From NCBI RefSeq assembly GCF_013393945.1, contig NZ_CP040297.1, positions 710,001 through 774,000 on the forward strand: a stretch of 64,000 nt of DNA, written 5' to 3'. Origin of the DNA: Nostoc sp. TCL26-01 (GTDB lineage Bacteria; Cyanobacteriota; Cyanobacteriia; Cyanobacteriales; Nostocaceae). Made by a program: the position numbers and the translations under genes. This document shows positions 11,115 through 19,789 of the stretch, piece by piece. Within the stretch, counting starts at the first letter, position 1; the number at the start of each line of letters is the position of its first letter. Under the pieces are notes generated by a model. The model saw only the letters and a list, made by a program, of their open reading frames with translations. It ran no database searches and was not told the origin of the DNA.

Positions 11115-11155
11115 TAGGTGGGTTTTGTTTGTGTAGCTGCGACTTCTAGCCGCCA
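11115..11155. repeat. dispersed 40-bp repeat with GCGACTTYTAGYCGC hairpin
   Basis: The sequence starting TAGGTGGGTTTTGT and ending in a small GCGACT/AGYCGC hairpin recurs at 31571-31610 and, more diverged, at 50081-50121. Each copy lies at the 3' end of a minus-strand gene (the thioredoxin-like, CDP-diacylglycerol pyrophosphatase and AbiEii-like genes). Confidence 0.6.
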
Positions 11156-11160
11156 AGGTA

Positions 11161-11739
11161 CTAATTCACAACTTGACTACCATGACTACGAGGATCATCT
11201 TGAATGCTAGTAGATGTAACTGGAGCAGAAAATTTAGAAACTTGCCCACTAGCTTGAGCATAAGGTAATGCGGAACCAGTCATCAAAGCCTGTAAATTAC
11301 TAGCCATAACTGTATGAGGTTGATCACCGATCGCCTGAGCTAATGCTTCTCCTTTTTGATTTAAAAATACAAAATGAGGAATACCATCTACCCGATATTT
11401 CAGCATTTCCGGCAACCATTTAGTATTATCCACGTTTAGCATGACAAAATTCACATTTTGTGAATACTCTTTTTCTAGTTCCGCAATATCTGGAGCCATT
11501 TTTTGGCAAACAGTACACCAGTTGGCATAAAACTCAACAATTGACGGCTTACCATTACTCACAGCCACGTCTAGAGGTGTAGAAGTTTGATTTAACTCAT
11601 CTAAAGAAACAGATGCTGTCTCACTCCGTAGCCCTAAGAATAAAGCAACGCTAAGAGCGATCGCCACTAGCACGATTAACAAGTTCCGCAACCGCGTCCC
11701 AAAACTAGTTTCTGGCTTGATAGGTGAATTTGTCGTCAT
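11161..11739 (-). CDS. membrane-anchored thioredoxin-like protein (TxlA/HCF164-like)
   Basis: This 192-residue protein has one N-terminal membrane segment (about residues 18-36) and a thioredoxin fold with the active site WCTVC (Cys75/Cys78). The cis-proline region is DGIPHFVFL. The length and layout match cyanobacterial TxlA and plant HCF164, which pass reducing power across the thylakoid or plasma membrane for cytochrome b6f assembly. An N-terminal anchor with the domain on the lumen or periplasm side is inferred. It is monocistronic, with a dispersed repeat directly after the stop codon. Confidence 0.85.
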   Translation of the reverse strand: MTTNSPIKPETSFGTRLRNLLIVLVAIALSVALFLGLRSETASVSLDELNQTSTPLDVAVSNGKPSIVEFYANWCTVCQKMAPDIAELEKEYSQNVNFVMLNVDNTKWLPEMLKYRVDGIPHFVFLNQKGEALAQAIGDQPHTVMASNLQALMTGSALPYAQASGQVSKFSAPVTSTSIQDDPRSHGSQVVN

Positions 11740-11846
11740 AACAAACTTTATTAAAACTTATTAAGTAATCTCATATTTAGTTTAACTTGATTATGAGTGC
11801 TGAGTGATGAGTTAAAGAGTGAGGGAGTGAGGGAGTGCTGAGTGCT

Positions 11847-11874
11847 GTTAGCGGTAGCGGGGCGTTTAGCCCGT
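11847..11874 (+). repeat. dispersed palindromic repeat, GTTAGCGGTAGCG...TTTAGCC family, copy 1
   Basis: A 28-base GC-rich element pairs imperfectly around a GCGGGGC centre. Further copies lie at 22231-22258, 24828-24855, 25966-25993 and 28397-28424, all in the same orientation. Four of the five are preceded by GAGTGCTGAG-like or GAGTGCT sequence. Two lie inside riboswitch variable loops. Confidence 0.75.
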
Positions 11875-11904
11875 GCTGAGTAATGAGTGAGGGAGTGTAA
11901 CAAC

Positions 11905-11960
11905 TGACTAATGACTAATGACTAATGACTATTGACTATTGACTATTGACTATTGACTAA
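11905..11960. repeat. STRR heptanucleotide array
   Basis: Consecutive TGACTAA and TGACTAT heptamers form a short tandemly repeated repetitive sequence of the kind known in heterocystous cyanobacteria. It ends six bases before the 211-bp element. Confidence 0.9.
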
Positions 11961-11966
11961 TGCTTT

Positions 11967-12177
11967 ATACCAATTCACAAAAATCCTAATACATATAGCT
12001 TACTCGTTGGGTATTGTCCGCCCACCGTTAAAACGGTGGTCTCATAGCTTAAGTCCATTAAAATGGACTCTGATATTCAGTCCTCTTGAGAGGACTTTAG
12101 CTATGAGACAGGGATTTACAATCCCTGACGGACTGACGGACTCACGTATTTGTATCATTATTAAAGTGAAATGGTAT
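11967..12177. mobile_element. 211-bp structured MITE, copy 1
   Basis: The ends ATACCAATTCAC and GTGAAATGGTAT form imperfect terminal inverted repeats of about 30 bases. The interior has a CCACCG/CGGTGG hairpin, then an 11-bp perfect stem (GTCTCATAGCT 12039-12049 with its complement 12099-12109). That stem encloses two further hairpins (AGTCCATT/AATGGACT and AGTCCTCT/AGAGGACT) as a three-way junction. A GGGATT/AATCCC hairpin follows. A copy at 54941-55151 differs at one base. The open frame 11953-12207 through it is not a gene. The element ends 34 bases before the NIL-ferredoxin start. Confidence 0.85.
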
Positions 12178-12211
12178 TACGCTAAAACAAAGAAAACACT
12201 CTGCTAAATCT

Positions 12212-12616
12212 GTGAAAAAACGAGTTACCCTGACCTTTCCTAAACGTGCTATTCAAATGCCGGTGACGTATGTGCTGGCAAAGGAGTTTAATGTGGCTGC
12301 TAATATTATCCGCGCTCAGGTTGCTCCGAATCAAATCGGCAAACTGGTAGTGGAACTATCGGGAGATATTGATCAGTTAGATGCAGCTATTGAGTGGATG
12401 CGATCGCGTCATATTAATGTCTCTTTGACATTAGGAGAAATTGCCATTGATGAGGATGTGTGCGTTCATTGTGGTTTGTGTACTGGGGTTTGTCCTACAG
12501 AAGCCTTGACTCTCAACCCAGAGACATATAAACTTACGTTTACGCGATCGCGCTGCATTGTTTGTGAACAGTGTATTCCTACCTGTCCGGTACAAGCAAT
12601 TTCCACCAATCTTTAA
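12212..12616 (+). CDS. NIL domain / 4Fe-4S dicluster ferredoxin protein
   Basis: This 134-residue protein has an N-terminal NIL domain (about residues 3-75), a small ligand-binding fold also found at the end of methionine ABC ATPases. A bacterial 2[4Fe-4S] ferredoxin domain follows with cysteines 84/87/90/94 and 115/118/121/125, each set closing in CP. It probably transfers electrons in a pathway regulated by, or acting on, a sulfur metabolite such as methionine or homocysteine; that role is inferred. The start is GTG 12212. The 3' end overlaps the convergent DUF3616 gene by four bases. Confidence 0.9.
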   Translation: MKKRVTLTFPKRAIQMPVTYVLAKEFNVAANIIRAQVAPNQIGKLVVELSGDIDQLDAAIEWMRSRHINVSLTLGEIAIDEDVCVHCGLCTGVCPTEALTLNPETYKLTFTRSRCIVCEQCIPTCPVQAISTNL

Positions 12617-13680
12617 CTCAACTGGAAGACATCTGCTAACACGCCACCATCACCGATGAGGCGATGCTGGGCAGGAGAGTCATATACTATCAATACCGAT
12701 GGTACTCCAGATACATTTTGAAAGAATGTCATGCCTTCTGCATGATCACAGCGATCGCCATAAGGCAGAGACTCAAGTAAATCTGGATAATTGAGAGTAT
12801 TTTCTCTTAAATTCACAGCATTTTTCAACCGATAAACTTGTACCGGCCCATCTAAATCCATTGTTGGCCCAGCTAAAATTAATAAATCTTCACCAGTCAA
12901 ACATAAATCTCGAATTCCCAGCCCATTCAACCAAATAAAATGCTTTTTATAGCTTTTTTTGTCTTCAGTGATTTTGCGTAGTTTTAGAAACCCTGGCTGG
13001 GAATTCTCTAACTCAATTTCTAAAATAATTGCCCAACCGCGCAACACAGGGCCACGCAAACCAATAAAAATCCGGTTTTTATCAATAGCTAACCCTTCAA
13101 TATCAAAACCGTTATCTTTTCCCGGAATTGCTGCTTTCACAAAAAAGCCTAAATGAGCATCATCAGCTAAAGCCGACATAAGCAGATTACCTTGCTTGGT
13201 TAGCTCTAACTTAGCAGCAGTTAACTGCTTACTTGAGTTTTGGGGATGGGGACAAGACTTAAATAATTGCCCATCAACTAGAGGAATCCTACCTAAAATG
13301 TAGCGGTTGGCTTCTGATTCAACTTTAGCTAATCGAGAAATATTTTTTTTATCTGTATTGTCTGGCTGGGTATTTTTGCGCTTGTAACTATGCGAACCAA
13401 TTAACCATAAGTAATAATCACTATAAGTTAATCCTTCAATATCAATTTCTTCTGTTTCTGGTGCTGGTAAATCAATAAATTCAGCTACGCGAAATTGTTG
13501 ATGTTCGTTAAATTTATCACCATCAACTACAGACAAACGCTCGATTGTAGAAGTTTCATCTGAACCCAACCACAAATGCTTTTCGGGAGTTATTAGTACT
13601 GCTGATAGGTCTTCTCTATGTGTTTGAAAACTATCAGCAAATATTAAAGTCACTTGCTGTATCAAATTTGCGTTCACCAT
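12613..13680 (-). CDS. DUF3616 family protein
   Basis: This 355-residue soluble protein has repeated acidic beta-strand blades such as DIEGLTYSDYYLWLIGSH and DIEGLAIDKNRIFIGLRG, suggesting a beta-propeller-like fold. The DIEG motif recurs about every 100 residues and the C-terminus has CDHAEGMTFF. These features agree with DUF3616, whose function is unknown. No signal peptide is seen. It is convergent with the NIL-ferredoxin gene. Confidence 0.75.
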   Translation of the reverse strand: MVNANLIQQVTLIFADSFQTHREDLSAVLITPEKHLWLGSDETSTIERLSVVDGDKFNEHQQFRVAEFIDLPAPETEEIDIEGLTYSDYYLWLIGSHSYKRKNTQPDNTDKKNISRLAKVESEANRYILGRIPLVDGQLFKSCPHPQNSSKQLTAAKLELTKQGNLLMSALADDAHLGFFVKAAIPGKDNGFDIEGLAIDKNRIFIGLRGPVLRGWAIILEIELENSQPGFLKLRKITEDKKSYKKHFIWLNGLGIRDLCLTGEDLLILAGPTMDLDGPVQVYRLKNAVNLRENTLNYPDLLESLPYGDRCDHAEGMTFFQNVSGVPSVLIVYDSPAQHRLIGDGGVLADVFQLS

Positions 13681-13840
13681 TTTATTTATTTTCTAAGGTT
13701 AAAAACGGTTAATTTTGATATTTTACTGTGTGATTTAATACTCAGCAACAAAAAGACTTAAATCTTTTACCTGTCTATAACTTGGGCAATTGACAAACTA
13801 AATTAAAGTTAGGGTTGTTACCTGCACTTCTCACAAAACG

Positions 13841-13903
13841 GTAGGGGCGGGTTCACAAAGGAAGCTTCAATCATTCACGAATATCTCGTTAATTCGCCCC
13901 TAC
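13841..13903. repeat. short GTAGGGGCG inverted-repeat element
   Basis: GTAGGGGCG at 13841-13849 is matched by its reverse complement at 13895-13903, enclosing 45 AT-rich bases. It is a MITE remnant or dispersed hairpin in the 13681-14203 gap. The gap otherwise shows no gene. Confidence 0.5.
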
Positions 13904-14203
13904 AGCCTCTGGATTTCGGTTTGATAAATTTCGTGAGAAATTCGGGGTTAACATCACAGTCAATGGAAGTCCGTCGGGTGGGCAGTTTTTCGACTTCTAG
14001 CCAGATCACGCAGTATACAGGCTGGCGTTCACATATCATTTAGACTGTGGACTGTTGACTGCCTCAATCAACACACATAATAATACCTACTAAGAAAGAA
14101 TTATTTTAAAAATAGATATCAAAGGATAGATATAGATTTTTCACTAATGCTATGATTTGCTATTATTCAATAATCTGTTTAAGCAAGTAAGTAATTACTA
14201 TCA

Positions 14204-15175
14204 ATGATGAAATTAGCTACGGAACCCACAGTAAAAACTCTAGGGAACTATGCTTACGAAGCCATTCAAAAACACTTGAAGAAAAGCTTGAAGTGGGAAA
14301 AAGCTGTGAAGAAAGATGAAGATCCAGAAGCATTACACCAAATGCGAGTGGGAATGCGTCGTCTACGTACAGCAATTAGTCGATTTGACCTAGCCATTAA
14401 TTTATCTAAATCAGCCAGTGATAAAAATATTGGTAAAATAGCTCGTCGTCTGGGTAATCTTCGGGATTTAGATGTACTCAAACAAACTTTAGAAAACATT
14501 TATCAGTCAAATTTACCTGACAAGGAACAAAAAACTCTACAAAAAGCTTTCGATGCGTTAGCGAAACAACGAGAAGATGCTTTAGAAAAAACGATAGAAA
14601 CCTTGAAGGATGAATCTTATAAGTCTTTAAAACAAACTCTAGAAGAGTGGTTAGAAAAACCCAGTTATCAACCTTTAGCATCGCTACCTATTGAGCAAGT
14701 ACTACCAGATTTACTATTGCCAGAAATAAGCAGTTTTTTGCTGCATCCTGGATGGCTAATAGGAACTCATATTGTAGATTCGGAAGTGAAAATTCGCACT
14801 GATTGGCAAGCTGAAAAGATAGAACAACAACTGACAACTAAAGGCGAAACTGTTCATAGTTTGCGGAAACAAGCCAAGCGTGTGCGTTACCAAATGGAGT
14901 TATTTGCTGACTTGTATGGTGAAGCTTACACAACTTACATAGCAGAAGTAAAAAGCATTCAAGATATTTTGGGTAACATTCAAGACAGTGTAGTTATGGG
15001 TGAGTGGCTTGTAGATGTTTTTAAGTCAGAGATTCACACTCAACTACCCACACTTGCTAATTTATTAGCAGCGAATCGTCGCCAGTGGTGGCAAGAATGG
15101 CAACCACTACAAGAAAAGTATTTACAGGCGCAAAACAAGCATGACTTCCATTTAACCATACTCCAGCCTCTTTAG
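14204..15175 (+). CDS. CHAD domain-containing protein
   Basis: This 323-residue, mostly helical protein has the conserved CHAD features. HQMRVGMRRLRTAISRFD (about residues 46-63) and RRLGNLRDLDVLKQTL (about 85-100) lie in the first half, and VHSLRKQAKRVRYQMELF (about 222-239) in the second. The basic helices form a pore that binds inorganic polyphosphate, so polyphosphate binding or localisation is the expected role. No fused CYTH triphosphatase domain is present. It starts at ATG 14204 or the adjacent ATG 14207. Confidence 0.92.
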   Translation: MMKLATEPTVKTLGNYAYEAIQKHLKKSLKWEKAVKKDEDPEALHQMRVGMRRLRTAISRFDLAINLSKSASDKNIGKIARRLGNLRDLDVLKQTLENIYQSNLPDKEQKTLQKAFDALAKQREDALEKTIETLKDESYKSLKQTLEEWLEKPSYQPLASLPIEQVLPDLLLPEISSFLLHPGWLIGTHIVDSEVKIRTDWQAEKIEQQLTTKGETVHSLRKQAKRVRYQMELFADLYGEAYTTYIAEVKSIQDILGNIQDSVVMGEWLVDVFKSEIHTQLPTLANLLAANRRQWWQEWQPLQEKYLQAQNKHDFHLTILQPL

Positions 15176-15190
15176 AAGTGCTGAGTGCTG

Positions 15191-15356
15191 ATACCAATTC
15201 AAAATTCAAAATGACGCGACGCTCCTGCGTCGCTAACGCTGCGCTATCGCGGACTCGCTCTAAGCGTTCGCGTAGCGTCTCGTAGAGAAGCTATGTCGTT
15301 CGCGTTAGCGTCTCTGAAAGAGAAGGCTTTACGCTGCGCTAACAAAATTCAAAATG
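15191..15356. repeat. ATACCAATTC-ended dispersed repeat with nested GC-rich palindromes
   Basis: The element opens with ATACCAATTCAAAATTCAAAATGA and closes with AAAATTCAAAATGA. In between are GACGCTCCTGCGTCGC and two CGTTCGCGT(T)AGCGTCTC units. It looks like a MITE that received copies of the GC-rich repeat also seen at 4543 and 31432. Confidence 0.55.
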
Positions 15357-15377
15357 AAGAAATAATGACTTTTGCCT

Positions 15378-15418
15378 CTGACCAATGACCAATGACCAAT
15401 GACCAATGACTATTGACT
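15378..15418. repeat. STRR heptanucleotide array
   Basis: Tandem CCAATGA units end in TGACTATTGACTA. The array abuts the 3' end of the minus-strand secreted-protein gene. Confidence 0.85.
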
Positions 15419-16055
15419 AAAGTGAAGACAATGTAATAGCAGCCTCTAGCGATAGAACGTAAACACTACTTTGGGGAATCTGCACAACACGAGTGTTTTC
15501 TGGGGAACGTAAACCTGTAAGTAAACCTACAGCACTACCTAACATTGCGCCTCTATCAAATTGGTCTGGATCACCGTTACTTAAAAAACCCAAGGTACTA
15601 CCACCAATCCTACCCCAGATTGAACCATTTTCTACAGCTTTATCATTAGCTCGTTTGTGAGTAATGGTAGTACCAGGGATTGTTTGACTAGATGCTTTAA
15701 TTGCAACGATGCGTCCATTAATGACTAAAGACTGGGCAACAATTTTTGCACCACCATCAGTGGGTTTCAGCACAATCGTGACAGGGGTATTTTCAGCAGC
15801 TATGGTATTACCACGGGTATCTTTAATGGCACTAGCTAGAGGAACTGTCAGAGGATATTCCTTTTTTTGCCCAACATCAATAGTGATGGGTGCAGGAAAT
15901 GAAACAACAATCGCTGTGTCTTGAGGAATGCTGATGCTTTGAGGAGCAATTTGGGGTTGAGGTTGAGTAGGAACTGGTTGAGCAATTGCTGGTAAGGTGA
16001 ACGAACTAAGAAACGAAAGAGAACAAGCAACGCTGAGTAATGTTGAGGTTTTCAT
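15417..16055 (-). CDS. uncharacterised exported protein
   Basis: The protein is about 212 residues if started at the internal ATG near 16055, which puts a clean signal peptide first (hydrophobic core LLSVACSLSFLSSFTLPAIA, cleavage after AIAQ). A longer reading from a TTG near 16112 would add 19 polar residues and is less likely. After a proline/glutamine-rich linker comes a beta-rich region (SISIPQDTAIVVSFP) and a glycine-rich helical segment (RGAMLGSAVGLLTGLR) that could insert in a membrane. I do not recognise a named family. It probably acts in the periplasm or cell envelope. Confidence 0.6.
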   Translation of the reverse strand: MKTSTLLSVACSLSFLSSFTLPAIAQPVPTQPQPQIAPQSISIPQDTAIVVSFPAPITIDVGQKKEYPLTVPLASAIKDTRGNTIAAENTPVTIVLKPTDGGAKIVAQSLVINGRIVAIKASSQTIPGTTITHKRANDKAVENGSIWGRIGGSTLGFLSNGDPDQFDRGAMLGSAVGLLTGLRSPENTRVVQIPQSSVYVLSLEAAITLSSL

Positions 16056-16387
16056 GATTTGGTTCTCTGTTGATGTGAGTTGTTGGTGTTGGGTTTGCTT
16101 CCCTTCACTCAATCAATAGGTAGGTAATTTTGGGTTTATGCAGCCTGTGTTGAGAATATCTCAGGTTTGATTTAGTAGTGAGTCACAATCACTTCTGGTA
16201 TTTGCCCTGGTAACAGATTTTATTCAAATAAATAAAACGACTCGCTTTTTGTACATCGCTCCAGTTGCTATACTCTAACTCGCGATCAACAACGCATTGT
16301 CTCCCCAACCTACAATTTTTTGGCAACATTTTAGCCTTGCCACACCATTACACTTACTGTGATTTTTTCAAAAATCAAATAGGATTC

Positions 16388-16771
16388 CTATAGTCTTTCT
16401 TTTAATAGGCTACAATCGTTGACTTTTTGTTGAATTTGGGAAATATATTTTTCATCCCAGGTACTACCCAAAAATAATACCCAATCTCCTTCTTCTGAAG
16501 GAAAGATATGAATGTCTGTGGAAATTCCATAATTAGTTTTAATATGTGGTAAATATACAGGAATATCATCTAGTGGTAATAATCCTTCTAAAAAAAATAC
16601 TTGCTGACTAATATTTTCACCTTGACGGAGATTTGTAACTCCATATTTAGCTAAGTTGCCTCCCCATACAGACAAACTGCCATCTTTTTTGACTAATAAA
16701 TAAGCAAGTGAATGTTCTTGGAAGATAAAATTCAATAGATAATTAATCACTGGATTGGGGATATTTACCAT
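16388..16771 (-). CDS. small PAS-like protein, last gene of GTPase operon
   Basis: This 127-residue soluble protein's middle (about residues 20-110) reads like a PAS-type sensor fold: LAYLLVKKDGSLSVWGGNL, then LEGLLPLDDIPVYLPHI, then DIHIFPSEEGDWVLFLG. No catalytic domain is attached. Its ATG directly follows the TAA of the upstream small GTPase gene with no spacer, indicating translational coupling. It may report a signal to, or regulate, the GTPase; this is inference from context. Confidence 0.6.
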   Translation of the reverse strand: MVNIPNPVINYLLNFIFQEHSLAYLLVKKDGSLSVWGGNLAKYGVTNLRQGENISQQVFFLEGLLPLDDIPVYLPHIKTNYGISTDIHIFPSEEGDWVLFLGSTWDEKYISQIQQKVNDCSLLKERL

Positions 16772-17278
16772 TTACTGCTCCATGATTTTGTTAGCCAAAG
16801 TCTGAAAAACTTCTTCCACACCTAATCCGGTTTTAGCACTAGTTTTAATTACATTCCAACCTTTTTGGACTAAAGCGTTGATTTCTGGTGATTCTATTTC
16901 CCATTCGTCAGTTATATCCCATTTATTCAGCACTAAAATAAACGGAATTTGACCAAGTGCAGATTCTACTGTATTTTGTAAATTAAATGCTTTTTCTAGC
17001 GTATTCTTGCGAGTTCCATCAACCACTAATAAATAGCCAGATGAACCGCGCAGGTATGACATTTGTAATTTTTGTAATTCGTCTTCGCCGTAGATATCCC
17101 AAATTATGAGGTTAATTTGATTTTCTTGAACATTGACAATTTTTTTATCAATTTTGACTCCTACAGTAGTTTGGTATTTCTCAGAAAAAATACTATAGAC
17201 AAATCTGGCAATTAAACTAGTTTTACCTGTGGCAAATGCACCTACCATACAAATTTTTTTTTGAATCATGACTTTCAA
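16772..17278 (-). CDS. Ras/Rab-like small GTP-binding protein
   Basis: This 168-residue single-domain GTPase shows all the G motifs. The P-loop GAFATGKT is at residues 13-20, the switch-I region includes TTVG near 37-40, DIYG at 61-64, NKWD at 118-121 and TSAK at 147-150. The residue after DxxG, glutamine in Ras, is glutamate here (E65), so intrinsic hydrolysis may be slow or need a partner. It is cytoplasmic, with no lipidation signal. It lies 13 bases after the OmpA-like gene and abuts the PAS-like gene. Prokaryotic relatives include MglA-like polarity switches. Confidence 0.88.
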   Translation of the reverse strand: MKVMIQKKICMVGAFATGKTSLIARFVYSIFSEKYQTTVGVKIDKKIVNVQENQINLIIWDIYGEDELQKLQMSYLRGSSGYLLVVDGTRKNTLEKAFNLQNTVESALGQIPFILVLNKWDITDEWEIESPEINALVQKGWNVIKTSAKTGLGVEEVFQTLANKIMEQ

Positions 17279-17291
17279 TAATTAGTTAATT

Positions 17292-19061
17292 TTATTGATT
17301 GGATTTAGTAATTATCTTGAAAGAAACTCTACGGTTAATTTTTTCAGCTTCTATTGTTAATTCTGGTTGTAAAGGTTGGTGAGAACTGACACCTAATACT
17401 TGTAATTGGCTTTTGTTGATACCTTGAGTAGACAGATAAGTAAAAATCTGATTAGCTCGTGCTTGACTCAGTTGAGAATTTCTAGATTCTGTACCTGTTG
17501 TATTCGTATGTCCAATAATTTGAATGCTGACATCTTTGTCTAGATATTTAGCAGTAACTAAAAGTTTTTTGATAAGTGGGGTTATTTTACTTAATTTCTG
17601 CAATTCACTAGGAAAAAATTGGGGAGATCCTTCAGAAAATAATATGACTTGCTGCTCGATTTGCTGTTTATAGGAAGCAAAATCTGCTAGTTCGGTTTCT
17701 ACAAGATTTTTGTCTTTAAACTGTGTGATTCCTGGGATAAAGCTCCACAATTTACGTGTGGCTAAAATCCATTGACGAGGTGCAGAACCATTAGCAGTCA
17801 GAATTCCTTGATGATCAATTTTGAGTGATACAGTTGGTGGAGGCTGGAGTAATTGATTAGCTCGTTTAATTATCAATTGTGGTTCTAAAGATAAGTATGG
17901 TTGCCAATCACTAACAATGGCTTGGCGATTAAGTTTAGTTTGTTGCAAGATAGTATGAGGATCTACTGCTAAGGGATCGCGTAGTCCAGAAATGAAGTAT
18001 TTACCAAAGTGTTGTTTAGTCTCCGTGACAACAATACCTGGTTGGGAATTGAGTTGTTGTATATAATTACCCCAACGGAGTTGTTCTCTAATAGTAAAAA
18101 AACTCCAAATACCACAGGCGATCGCTACTATACTTAAAAAAGTCCAAGCATATTTATAACTCTTCTGTGATGCAGATTTATATTGACTTACCAAACAAGA
18201 TTCTAAATAAGGCTGACATCCCGTAACTATTTCTGCATCACCGTCAAAGTCTTTAATTTCTCTACTAAACTTGAGATGAATTTTTTCAATTGTTGTTTGC
18301 AGGATTAATCTTAAATCTTGAGGGGGATTTCCACTAATAGTAACGGCTAATAATGCTTGAGGCCCTTGTGCAATCCAGATTCTCAATTCTCCCAAGCGTA
18401 AACTCTGCAATTGATCTGCTGGTGGTACACTGAAAGAGTCTCTAATAAAATCTTGAATGGCTGTTAACATAGCAGCAACTAAGTCGGGATTTTGACTAGT
18501 TACCTGACTAGCTGTCAGATGTTGTAACAACAATCCTGTATGCTTATGTATTAAGAATACTTGTTCTACTCGATAGACTAATGTCCTCAGCAAGACGATT
18601 TCTGCAAATGATTTGCCTGTACGTTTAGCTTCTAATCGCCATTGCCAGCTTGCTGGAGAAAAGCTGTATTCTAGAGTTTGATTTAATGATTGCATCATTT
18701 CATCTAGAAGTCTAGCGATCGCTTTGCGAGACGCAGGCACAATAACTGGATAAAATGCCTCTGAAAGGATATTTTCGTCTTGCTGAACAGAAGCTTGAAT
18801 TGCTTCCTCCACTGTAGAAACCATTGCTGTAATTAACTGTTTATCTTGCTGGTATCTTAAAGTTACGGCTTCTGGTAGTAGACGACTAATATCTTCTGGG
18901 CGGATTTGAGGATTCTCTAATAACTCATAAAGTTGCTGCAATTTTGCTGGCTCAATTCCTAATAACAAACTCCGCAGTCTATCTAATTCGTCATCAACTT
19001 TAGCGTTTTTATTAATTAGAGGGTATATTTTACTGCTTGGCTCTCTTGAATTATTATTCAT
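17292..19061 (-). CDS. membrane protein with C-terminal OmpA-like peptidoglycan-binding domain
   Basis: About 589 residues from the ATG near 19061, which follows GGGGGAGAG; a longer reading begins at 19082. The first ~310 residues are helical and predicted cytoplasmic. A single membrane span (YAWTFLSIVAIACGIWSFF) comes next, then a periplasmic region with a BON-like stretch. The C-terminal OmpA/MotB domain (about 470-585) carries IQIIGHTNTTGTE and SQARANQIFTYLSTQGI. The layout resembles MotB-like or type VI/gliding-type anchors linking a cytoplasmic machine to the cell wall. It is the second gene of the operon, just upstream of the GTPase. Confidence 0.82.
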   Translation of the reverse strand: MNNNSREPSSKIYPLINKNAKVDDELDRLRSLLLGIEPAKLQQLYELLENPQIRPEDISRLLPEAVTLRYQQDKQLITAMVSTVEEAIQASVQQDENILSEAFYPVIVPASRKAIARLLDEMMQSLNQTLEYSFSPASWQWRLEAKRTGKSFAEIVLLRTLVYRVEQVFLIHKHTGLLLQHLTASQVTSQNPDLVAAMLTAIQDFIRDSFSVPPADQLQSLRLGELRIWIAQGPQALLAVTISGNPPQDLRLILQTTIEKIHLKFSREIKDFDGDAEIVTGCQPYLESCLVSQYKSASQKSYKYAWTFLSIVAIACGIWSFFTIREQLRWGNYIQQLNSQPGIVVTETKQHFGKYFISGLRDPLAVDPHTILQQTKLNRQAIVSDWQPYLSLEPQLIIKRANQLLQPPPTVSLKIDHQGILTANGSAPRQWILATRKLWSFIPGITQFKDKNLVETELADFASYKQQIEQQVILFSEGSPQFFPSELQKLSKITPLIKKLLVTAKYLDKDVSIQIIGHTNTTGTESRNSQLSQARANQIFTYLSTQGINKSQLQVLGVSSHQPLQPELTIEAEKINRRVSFKIITKSNQ

Positions 19062-19183
19062 AAATACTCTCCCCCAATACACAATTTATATTGAGATAGT
19101 CTGTTTTTTTATGGTTGGTTAGGTGAATTTTCTCAGCCTAAAAAACTGAGATAGTTGCTTGTAATATAATTAGTTAATATTGT

Positions 19184-19789
19184 TCAAGAATTATTTTCTT
19201 TATTTAATCGAAAAGCAAGTTCTGTAAAGAGGGATGCTAAATTAGCACGGTCAGTTTTGTCATGACGGATTTCTTGAGTCTCTTTTTCAATTAAACTATT
19301 TATTTCTTCATACTTTTGTCTAATCTCATCTTGCAAGTTTTTCGATTGGTTTAGGATTTGCTCACGTAAATTACGTTGATTATTAATAGTTTGTTCGGCA
19401 AAATGTACCAGTTTCTTTTCTAGAGATGTATTGATAAATTTATATTCTTCAGTAATTACTTTTAACTCAGATTCGCGCTCTATTTGTTCATTTTTCAAAA
19501 GTTCTCCTAAAGCTTCAATTTCTTTTGTTACATATATTTCTACGGCATCTAAACGTTGCTTTGCTTCATCCCGTACATGAGAGAATTCTTTTACCATCCG
19601 TTCTTCTAAACGAGTAAACCTCTTTTCCAACTCCCGCATTTGGTTGCCAAAGAGAATATCTCGAATTTTATCTAAGTTATTAATTTCACTTATACTGTTA
19701 TGAGTTTGCTGTAGATTTATAGCCGAGTTTATACTCCCGTTTTCTATCTCTACTGTGTTATTAGCACTATATTCTTCTGGTAAGTTCAT
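19184..19789 (-). CDS. coiled-coil protein, first gene of GTPase/OmpA operon
   Basis: About 201 residues from ATG 19789, preceded by a TCAGGAT ribosome-site-like stretch; upstream in-frame codons exist to 19870 but look like leader. Residues about 50-190 are strongly heptad-patterned and charged (ELEKRFTRLEERMVKEFSHV, then KQRLDAVEIYVTKEIEALGE), predicting a long coiled coil with no membrane segment. The end is a short helical tail. It lies about 120 bases before the OmpA-like gene on the same strand. A scaffold or polarity-marker role is plausible but unproven. Confidence 0.7.
   Translation of the reverse strand: MNLPEEYSANNTVEIENGSINSAINLQQTHNSISEINNLDKIRDILFGNQMRELEKRFTRLEERMVKEFSHVRDEAKQRLDAVEIYVTKEIEALGELLKNEQIERESELKVITEEYKFINTSLEKKLVHFAEQTINNQRNLREQILNQSKNLQDEIRQKYEEINSLIEKETQEIRHDKTDRANLASLFTELAFRLNKENNS

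Noticed and set aside
10916..11149. 77-codon plus-strand frame
   Set aside because: It is formed by the MITE-like element at 10908-11114 and its tandem G/C-rich units.
11953..12207. 84-codon frame, and its twin at 54924-55193
   Set aside because: Both run through copies of the 211-bp hairpin element; the similarity comes from the element and not from a conserved protein.
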